Source: Corallococcus sp. EGB
Lineage (GTDB): Bacteria; Myxococcota; Myxococcia; Myxococcales; Myxococcaceae
Reading direction: 5' to 3'
DNA length: 64,000 bases
NCBI RefSeq assembly: GCF_019968905.1
Contig: NZ_CP079946.1
Location: 9,025,356-9,089,355 of the forward strand
The notes beneath the pieces were generated by a model. The model was not told the DNA's origin. It did not search any database and saw nothing but the letters and a program-made list of their open reading frames with translations. The position numbers were made by a program, and so were the translations under genes. Positions 58,687 to 64,000 of the stretch are shown in pieces. The first letter of the stretch is position 1, and every line of letters starts with the position of its first letter.

Positions 58687-59087
58687 GCGTCACCTCCTTC
58701 CCCGTCCTCGGGTTCCGTGCGTGGGGCGATGCCCACCAGGACGAAGCGCAGGTGCGGGGTGCGCTTGAGGTTCAGGTGCTCCGCGAGCCGCGAGCGCAGG
58801 AAGCCCTCCGCCCGGGTGAGGGCCTCCTTCACGGTGGCGGAGTCCGCGTCGTGCGGCAGCGTGTAGCCGATGCTCGCGATGCGGCCGTCGGGGGACAGCT
58901 CGAACGACGCCAGGGAGAGGTCTTCGAGCCGGGGGTCGGACAGCTCACTCCGGAAGAGCAGCGAGATGTCCTCGGAGAGGGTGGATTGGACGCGCAGGTG
59001 ACGCGCGGACGGCGATTCGGAATGGAACAGCGAGGAGCCCGAGCGCCGGACGGACGCGCGGGAACGGCGATGCTTGGAAGAAGACAT
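58683..59087 (-). CDS. RbfA-like protein coupled to RtcB
   Basis: About 134-residue protein with a ribosome-binding factor A domain (residues 25-120): RHLRVQSTLSEDISLLFRSE, LSDPRLEDLSLASFELSPDG and LNLKRTPHLRFVLVG, preceded by a basic Ser/Arg-rich tail (SSSKHRRSRASVRRSG). RbfA binds 16S rRNA during 30S maturation. The usual rbfA lies with infB/nusA, which are not here, so this is probably a second copy with a special role. The stop overlaps the rtcB start. ATG 59087 is likely; ATG 59114 would lengthen the tail. Confidence 0.82.
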   Translation of the reverse strand: MSSSKHRRSRASVRRSGSSLFHSESPSARHLRVQSTLSEDISLLFRSELSDPRLEDLSLASFELSPDGRIASIGYTLPHDADSATVKEALTRAEGFLRSRLAEHLNLKRTPHLRFVLVGIAPRTEPEDGEGGDA

Positions 59088-59475
59088 GAGGGAAGACGGA
59101 GTCCTGCGGGCCATGCCGGAGCACGGCCAGGTGTGCACGCGAGCGCCCTCGCGCGGACACGCCGTCTGGACCTCACGGCGGAGGCGTCCTCCACGGCCGC
59201 GGCTGCGCTCACTCGGGCGCGGCCTTCGGACGGGAGCTGGACGCCACCGGTGACGCTAGAAGCGCGACCGCACGGAGCGAACCGAGACCACCTTGGCGAC
59301 ACGTCCCATGGCACACCTCCGGCAAGCGGTCCGCGCCCGACGCGAAAGCCTTCCGGTTCCTGACATGGCGGCGCTGTCCTCTGGTGACCAGCCGCTCCAT
59401 CCACCATCCGACGCGCGGCGCCAGTCGCATTGGCGGGGCGGCCGTCCCGGGGCAAGCAGGGGGCGGGAGGGGTTC
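59088..59475. other. Intergenic region between divergent RbfA-like and disulfide reductase genes
   Basis: About 390 bp. It has a small hairpin CGCGAG-CGCC-CTCGCG (59138-59153). No supported gene, promoter or terminator was recognised; open frames crossing it on both strands lack start signals. Confidence 0.45.
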
Positions 59476-60867
59476 ATGGCCGAGACTTTCGACGTGGTGG
59501 TGATTGGGGCGGGTCCCGCGGGCGAGAACGCGGGCGCGCGCGCGGCGGCGGGGGGCTTGAAGGTCGCGCTGGTGGAGCACGAGCTCCTGGGCGGCGAGTG
59601 TTCCTACTGGGCCTGCATGCCCAGCAAGGCGCTGTTGCACCCCGGCGAGACGCTGTGGCTCGCGAAGCACACGCCCGGCGTGCGCGAGCTCATCCAGGCG
59701 CCCCTGAAAGCGGACGCCGTGCTCAAGCACCGCGACCAGATGGTGTCCGGCTACGACGACAAGTCCCAGGTGAAGTGGGCCGAGGGCGCGAAGCTCACCG
59801 TGATGCGCGGCCACGGCCGGCTCACCGGCCCGCGCAAGGTGTCCGTCACGGGCAAGGACGGCAAGGTGCGCGAGCTGGAGGCGAAGAAGGCCGTCGTCGT
59901 CGCCACGGGCAGCAAGCCGCGCCTGCCGGACATCCCGGGCCTGAAGGAGTCCAAGCCCTGGGACAACCGCGAGGGCACCGGCGCCAAGGCCGTGCCGGGC
60001 CGGCTGGTGGTGCTGGGCGGCGGCGTGGAGGCGGTGGAGCTGGCGCAGGCGTGGCGCGAGCTGGGCTCGGAGGTGACGCTGGTGCAGCGCGGGCCTCGCG
60101 TGCTCAAGCGCTTCGAGCCCTTCGTGGGCGAGCAGGTGGCCCAGGCGCTGCGCGACTCCGGCGTGCGGGTGCTGCTGGAGACGCAGGCCACCAAGGTGCA
60201 GCGCTCCGGCGAGAAGGGCGAGTACACCATCACGCTGACCGGCGGCGACACGCTGCGCGCCGACGCGCTGCTCGTCGCCATGGGCCGCACCGCGCGCACG
60301 GACGACCTGGGCGTGGACACGGTGGGGCTCAAGCCCGGCGCGTCCATCGAGGTGGATGATCAGCTGCGCGCGAAGGACGTGGACGGCGGCTGGCTGTATG
60401 CCTGCGGCGACGCGAACGGCCGCAACCTGCTCACGCACATGGGCAAGTACCAGGCGCGCCTGCTGGGCGACGTCCTCCTGGGCAAGCCCGTGAAGGCGTG
60501 GGCGGACGCGAAGGCCACGCCCCAGGTCGTCTTCACGCACCCGCAGGTGGGCAGCGTGGGGCTCACCGAGGAGAAGGCGCGCAAGGCGGGCGTGCCGGTG
60601 AAGACCGTGCAGTACGAGCTGGGTGACGTGGCCGGCGCGTCCGTCATGGGCCAGGACCTGAAGGGCACGGCCAAGCTGGTGGTGGACGAGAAGCGCCGGG
60701 TCATCGTGGGCGCGACGTTCACCGGGCCGGGCGTGGGGGAGATGATCCACGCGGCCACCATCGCCGTCGCGGGCGAGGTGCCGCTGGACACGCTCTGGCA
60801 CGCGGTGCCGTCGTACCCCACCGTGAGCGAGGTGTGGCTGCGGCTCCTGGAGACCTACGGGCTGTGA
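59476..60867 (+). CDS. Pyridine nucleotide-disulfide oxidoreductase (Lpd/MerA-like)
   Basis: 463-residue flavoenzyme. The FAD motif is VVVIGAGPAGENAGARAA, the redox disulfide CSYWAC (Cys42 and Cys47) sits in GGECSYWACMPSKALL, the NAD(P) motif is LVVLGGGVEAVELAQAW, and the second FAD contact is YACGDANG. The C-terminal base region reads LDTLWHAVPSYPTVSEVWLR, where lipoamide dehydrogenase has HAHPTLSE, so the His position differs and the substrate is probably not lipoamide. No 2-oxoacid dehydrogenase genes are nearby. ATG 59476 follows GGGAGGGG, which rules out the longer open frame. Confidence 0.9.
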   Translation: MAETFDVVVIGAGPAGENAGARAAAGGLKVALVEHELLGGECSYWACMPSKALLHPGETLWLAKHTPGVRELIQAPLKADAVLKHRDQMVSGYDDKSQVKWAEGAKLTVMRGHGRLTGPRKVSVTGKDGKVRELEAKKAVVVATGSKPRLPDIPGLKESKPWDNREGTGAKAVPGRLVVLGGGVEAVELAQAWRELGSEVTLVQRGPRVLKRFEPFVGEQVAQALRDSGVRVLLETQATKVQRSGEKGEYTITLTGGDTLRADALLVAMGRTARTDDLGVDTVGLKPGASIEVDDQLRAKDVDGGWLYACGDANGRNLLTHMGKYQARLLGDVLLGKPVKAWADAKATPQVVFTHPQVGSVGLTEEKARKAGVPVKTVQYELGDVAGASVMGQDLKGTAKLVVDEKRRVIVGATFTGPGVGEMIHAATIAVAGEVPLDTLWHAVPSYPTVSEVWLRLLETYGL

Positions 60868-60925
60868 TTGCGGCGGGGCGCCCCCGCGTGGAATGGTGCG
60901 CGCCCCACCGTGTCCCTGGCCGTGA

Positions 60926-62143
60926 ATGAGCACCGCTGAGCCCATCCGTCACCGTGCATCCCTGAAGGTGGAGTGGGCGCTGCTGCTGGTGCTCGCCGTG
61001 GCGGCGGTGGCGGTGGGGCAGCATCCCCGGCGCGGCGCGGACTTCCGCGTCTACCTCACCGCCGCCGAGCGCTTCCGCGACGGAACGGACCTCTACCGCG
61101 CCGAGGACGGCACCATGCCGTTCAAGTACGCGCCCGTCACCGCGCCCCTGTTCCTGCCCTTCACCGTCGTGCCGCCGCGCGCGGCCGTGGCGCTGTGGAA
61201 CCTGGGCTCCGTGCTCGCGCTCGGCGCCGTGTCCGCGCTCACGCGCCGCGCGATGCCGAAGGGCGGAGAGGCGACGCCGTGGCCGTGGGCGCCGGTGCTC
61301 GCCACCGCCGTGCTGCTGCCCGCGTTCTCCTTCGAAATCTTCTACGGCCAGGTGGACGCCGTGCTGCTGTGGCTGCTGGTGCTCGCGGCCGTGGGCGCGG
61401 AGCGGGGCCGGGCGTGGGGCCCGGGCGCGGCCTTCGCCGTCGCGTGTCTGCTCAAGCCCCCGGCCGCGCTCGTGGGGCTGTTCTTCCTGGCGCGCCGGCA
61501 CTGGCGCGTGGTGGGCACCACCGCCCTCTTCGGCGTCCTGCTGGTGCTGCCCACGCTGGGCCGCTACGGGTGGACGGGCACGCTGTCACAGCTGCGTGAC
61601 TGGACGGAGACCCTCGCGCGCACCACGCCGCCTTGGGCGCTGGGCCACAACCCGCAGGGCCTGCCCACGCTGCTGCTGTCGCTGGTGCTCCCACCGGAGT
61701 CGCTGCCGCCCCCGGGCGCGATGACCGTCGCGCAGGCCGTGGCGCTGGCGCTGTTCGTCGGCGCGCTCGTGTGGGCGCGTCCCGGCCCGGTGGAGCTGCT
61801 CGCGTTCTGCTGCCTGGGCGTGACGCTCTTGTCACCCCTGGCGTGGCGCGCGAACTACCTGCTCGCGTGGCCGGTGATCCGCGCGGCGCTGGAGGGGCGC
61901 TCGCGCCTGGGCCAGGTATGCGTGGCGAGCGTGGCCTTCATCGGCATGGCCGTGTCGGACGCGGTGCTGGGCGCGGAGCCTGCCCGGCGCGTGCTGCTCT
62001 TCCGGCCGTTCGCCGTGGCGTACTCGGCGCTGCTGAGCGCGCTGTTGTGGCAGACGCGACGTCACGGAACGCCCACAGCGGTTATCTCCGACGAGTCCGT
62101 GACGAAGCTCCCCCCCGGCTTCCTGATTGCTCGCGGACCGTGA
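60926..62143 (+). CDS. GT87-family (DUF2029) membrane glycosyltransferase
   Basis: 405-residue polytopic membrane protein. After a first helix (EWALLLVLAVAAVAVG) comes GADFRVYLTAAERFRDGTDLYR, the GT87 block with the conserved Asp, and then FKYAPVTAPLFLPFTVVPP. Further helices follow (VLATAVLLPAFSFEIFYGQV, LFFLARRHWRVVGTTALFGV and others), with LGHNPQGLPTLL in a loop. GT87 enzymes are polyprenol-phosphate-mannose-dependent mannosyltransferases acting outside the membrane. The acceptor is not known. It starts 58 bp after the disulfide reductase stop. Confidence 0.88.
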   Translation: MSTAEPIRHRASLKVEWALLLVLAVAAVAVGQHPRRGADFRVYLTAAERFRDGTDLYRAEDGTMPFKYAPVTAPLFLPFTVVPPRAAVALWNLGSVLALGAVSALTRRAMPKGGEATPWPWAPVLATAVLLPAFSFEIFYGQVDAVLLWLLVLAAVGAERGRAWGPGAAFAVACLLKPPAALVGLFFLARRHWRVVGTTALFGVLLVLPTLGRYGWTGTLSQLRDWTETLARTTPPWALGHNPQGLPTLLLSLVLPPESLPPPGAMTVAQAVALALFVGALVWARPGPVELLAFCCLGVTLLSPLAWRANYLLAWPVIRAALEGRSRLGQVCVASVAFIGMAVSDAVLGAEPARRVLLFRPFAVAYSALLSALLWQTRRHGTPTAVISDESVTKLPPGFLIARGP

Positions 62144-62170
62144 CCCGATCGAGACATGGCCGGGGGCAAA

Positions 62171-62215
62171 GTGTCACGGAGCCTGAACCTTCGTGACACA
62201 CGGTGTCGCTATATG
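62171..62215 (+). promoter_or_regulatory. Inverted repeat and -10 element upstream of the small gene
   Basis: Perfect 8-bp arms GTGTCACG (62171-62178) and CGTGACAC (62192-62199) separated by 13 bp, then TATATG (62210-62215), which ends 10 bp before ATG 62226. The repeat is placed like an operator near the -35 region. The -35 itself is unclear. Confidence 0.5.
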
Positions 62216-62225
62216 CGACCCCGTC

Positions 62226-62510
62226 ATGTTCGAAACGTTCGACAGCGCCTGCGGCCCGGCGGTCCAGGAGAAGGGTGACACGGTCTCCGTCCCGAACGCG
62301 CCGAACCCCAAGAAGGACGCGGCGGGCAACGTGACGGATCCGGACGTGAGCACGTTCGTGGAGTTGGAGAAGGTGCTGGCCGCGAGCACGAACAACAAGC
62401 TCATCCATCCGCAGCTGACGGCGGCGCTGGACCTGGAGAACCCGAACTTCACCCCGGCGGTGGGCTCCCCCCACTGGCTGGCCGGCTGGACCTCGTTCCC
62501 GAAGAACTAG
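62226..62510 (+). CDS. Small protein, unknown, possibly a C-terminal remnant
   Basis: 94-residue protein starting MFETFDSACGPAV. The C-terminal part, NNKLIHPQLTAALDLENPNF then TPAVGSP, resembles the last coil of parallel beta-helix proteins of myxobacteria, so it could be a fragment of a longer gene. Against decay, it has its own -10 element, a nearby inverted repeat and a very strong terminator 15 bp after the stop. No signal peptide. A leaderless start is likely because no ribosome binding site is seen. Confidence 0.55.
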   Translation: MFETFDSACGPAVQEKGDTVSVPNAPNPKKDAAGNVTDPDVSTFVELEKVLAASTNNKLIHPQLTAALDLENPNFTPAVGSPHWLAGWTSFPKN

Positions 62511-62525
62511 CCCTTCGGTGAACCA

Positions 62526-62572
62526 GACCGCGTGCCCCCGAACGCCGTACGGGGGCACGCGGTCTTCTTTTT
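62526..62572 (+). terminator. Strong rho-independent terminator
   Basis: Perfect 14-bp stem GACCGCGTGCCCCC (62526-62539) and GGGGGCACGCGGTC (62551-62564), an 11-nt loop, then TTCTTTTT. It ends the small 94-residue gene and lies just before the convergent AT-hook gene end. Confidence 0.95.
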
Positions 62573-62579
62573 CGTGGGC

Positions 62580-63077
62580 TTACGACTGCAGGCTCGCGGC
62601 GGCCTCGTCCTGCACACCGTCCGCGCCGTTGCCGCCGTCCGTGAAGAGGTTGGCCACCGGGCGCAGCTTGGGGGGACGGCCGCGGCGGCGCGGGGCGTTC
62701 TCATCGTTGCCCTGCGCCGCGCCCACCGGCTCCACCGGGGACTGGCCGCCCTTGCGCACCGGGCGCGGCAGGTGGATGGCCTCCAGCTTCGCGCCCAGGT
62801 CCGCGTCGTCCTCCGCGAACACCTTCGCGTACGCCAGCGCGCGCTGCCCCTTCTGCAGGAGCGACTCCTGGCTCTCGTTCAGCGCCTGCCTCGCCGCGTC
62901 CAACGCCGCCTGCGCCCGGGCCACCGCCTCCGCCCTCTCCCGCACGTGCGCCGCGGACTCGCCCAGCACCGCCGTGTCCACGTCCGGGAACTTCACGTCC
63001 GCCAGGTCCGTGGCGAACAGCTCGAGCAGCGCGCGCAGCGCGGGGGAGATGGAATCGTTCTCGGGGGTTTCGAACAT
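62580..63077 (-). CDS. AT-hook-containing protein, unknown
   Basis: 165-residue protein. Residues 10-95 are helical (ALRALLELFATDLADVKFPD; coiled coil HVRERAEAVARAQAALDAAR, QALNESQESLLQKGQRALAY). Residues about 128-137 are the AT-hook RRRGRPPKL, which inserts into the minor groove of A/T-rich DNA; the tail is low complexity. Strong site GAGGAGG before ATG 63077. In a genome this rich in G/C, an AT-hook protein would bind few sites, such as promoters. It may be a DNA-bending or transcription accessory factor, as CarD-type proteins with AT-hooks are in myxobacteria. Confidence 0.8.
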   Translation of the reverse strand: MFETPENDSISPALRALLELFATDLADVKFPDVDTAVLGESAAHVRERAEAVARAQAALDAARQALNESQESLLQKGQRALAYAKVFAEDDADLGAKLEAIHLPRPVRKGGQSPVEPVGAAQGNDENAPRRRGRPPKLRPVANLFTDGGNGADGVQDEAAASLQS

Positions 63078-63201
63078 GGGCAGGCCTCCTCACAAGGCGT
63101 TTGAACGACGCCTATCTGCCCAGATGTTCAGTGCCCTTTCAAGGGGGTCTTCTAACAGGCCGAAAAGTCGGCTTCGCCTGCATCGTCAAGGCCCGGGCTG
63201 A

Positions 63202-64000
63202 TCAATCCACCCGCACCAGGCCCACCTCTCGCACCCCCACCGACGGATCCACGTCCACCGCCAGGAAGTGCCGCCCCACCCCGTCGAAGCGCTCCGGGAT
63301 CGCCCCGCCCCCTCCGGAGATGAACGCCGGGATGCCCGCGTTCGAGAATGAATAGTAGCTGTGGATGTGGCCGTAGAGCGTCAGGTCCACCCCCGCCCGC
63401 GCCATCTTCCCCACCAGCCCCGCCGCCTCGTTGCGCACCGCGAAGCCTCCCCCCCGGACGCCAATCGGATCCAACGGCGGGATGTGCATCGCCACCACGT
63501 GCACCGCGTCGCGCGCCTCCTCCAGCCAGCCGTCCAGCGCCTCCTCCACCAGCGGATCCACCGTGCTGCTGCCGGAGTCCACCAGGCTGAAGTGCACGCC
63601 CCGGAAGACGAAGTGCTGGCTGCCCCGGCCCACCAGCCGCTGGTACTCGCGCGCGTCGTCCGTGAAGGTCTCGTGGTTGCCCAGCGTCGCGAACAGCGGG
63701 ATGCGCGAGTCCGCCTCCAGCCTCCGCTGGAACTCCTCCAGCTGCTCGCGCGTCCCGAACTCCGTCAGGTCCCCCGCGAAGAAGATGAAGCGCAGCGTGG
63801 GGTCCTGGTTCAGCCGCGCGTAGATGTCCCCCACCTTGGACAGCGCCTCCTGCACGTCCGCCAGCGCCGCGAACCGGAACGGCTCGCGCGTGCCCCAGTC
63901 CGGCGGCGCTACCGTCAGCCGCGCCGTCGTCCCCGGCCGCAGGGCCACGCGCCACACCTTCACCGTCGGGTGCGCGTCCGGCAGCGCCACCACCCCCAGC
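63202..64000 (-). CDS. Metallophosphoesterase, 5'-truncated by window
   Basis: Calcineurin-like phosphoesterase whose N terminus lies beyond the window; about 266 residues are visible and the frame is open to the edge. Metal motifs: FAALADVQEA (the usual D-x-H has Asp-Val-Gln), FFAGDLTEFG, LFATLGNHETF, VVAMHIPPL and LTLYGHIHSYY. GD, GNHE and GHIH are intact, so two-metal catalysis is likely despite the changed first His. An N-terminal beta-rich part (WRVALRPGTTARLTV) precedes the domain, as in purple acid phosphatase-like proteins. The substrate is unknown. Confidence 0.88.
   Translation of the reverse strand, partial: LGVVALPDAHPTVKVWRVALRPGTTARLTVAPPDWGTREPFRFAALADVQEALSKVGDIYARLNQDPTLRFIFFAGDLTEFGTREQLEEFQRRLEADSRIPLFATLGNHETFTDDAREYQRLVGRGSQHFVFRGVHFSLVDSGSSTVDPLVEEALDGWLEEARDAVHVVAMHIPPLDPIGVRGGGFAVRNEAAGLVGKMARAGVDLTLYGHIHSYYSFSNAGIPAFISGGGGAIPERFDGVGRHFLAVDVDPSVGVREVGLVRVD

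Noticed and set aside
1-64000. CRISPR arrays, insertion sequences, prophage or integrative elements
   Set aside because: No regularly spaced direct repeats, transposase or integrase motifs, or terminal inverted repeats were found; the tRNA-Gln gene shows no adjacent integrase or duplicated 3' end in the window.

Overview
The window looks like chromosomal DNA from a myxobacterium, most likely a Myxococcaceae member such as Corallococcus or Myxococcus. The base composition is very GC-rich with wobble positions almost saturated in G/C. There are several large sensor kinases, an S9 peptidase, an archaemetzincin-type protein, DUF2236 and SUFU proteins, and densely packed genes with many ATGA/GTGA overlaps. 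No insertion sequence, phage, CRISPR array or rRNA was seen. One tRNA gene, tRNA-Gln(UUG), is present.

Layout. 0-7.7 kb: end of an OmpA-type coiled-coil protein with a strong terminator, a GNAT acetyltransferase, a secreted S9 peptidase, an unknown protein, an AI-2E-type permease with a DedA protein, and a decayed histidine kinase whose phosphoacceptor box is deleted. 7.7-16.5 kb: metabolic genes (BBE-type FAD oxidase, BioA, fatty acid desaturase), two tandem QorB-like quinone reductases divergent from an HxlR thiol-sensing regulator, a FemAB-like protein and a SUFU protein. 16.5-21.7 kb: hybrid kinase, dipeptide epimerase, S41 peptidase, LuxR-type regulator.

21.75-31.8 kb is the most unusual block. 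On the minus strand a five-gene unit runs AAA ATPase, HNH-like nuclease, small protein, degenerate Fic/Doc protein, membrane-anchored repeat protein, with overlapping or closely spaced ends and less GC-saturated codons. It resembles a Septu-like (PtuA/PtuB) defence module with extra partners. Divergent from it across 117 bp is a five-gene, translationally coupled operon: MoxR AAA+ ATPase, unknown, HEIGH metallopeptidase-VWA protein, unknown, and an adenylate-forming ligase. It recalls MoxR-VWA conflict systems.

31.8-44.6 kb: aldo/keto reductase, sensor kinase, radical SAM protein, RecQ, then an operon of an asparagine-synthase-like protein (with four DnaA-box-like 9-mers inside a disordered insert), an MGT-type glycosyltransferase and an apparently circularly permuted ROK/ASKHA protein. 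Two tandem HtrA-like proteases follow; the first has a hairpin over its ribosome binding site. 44.7-57.2 kb: DUF2236 oxygenase-like protein, thioredoxin-like protein and DsbD, VWA protein, a membrane Fe-S oxidoreductase, ankyrin protein, DUF3592 pair, beta-propeller lipoprotein, and an archaemetzincin that has lost its catalytic glutamate. 57.3-64 kb: tRNA-Gln, an RtcB ligase coupled to an RbfA-like protein, a flavin disulfide reductase, a GT87 enzyme, a small gene with its own promoter and terminator, an AT-hook protein and a metallophosphoesterase running off the end.

All functional calls rest on motifs read by eye; no database search was possible.
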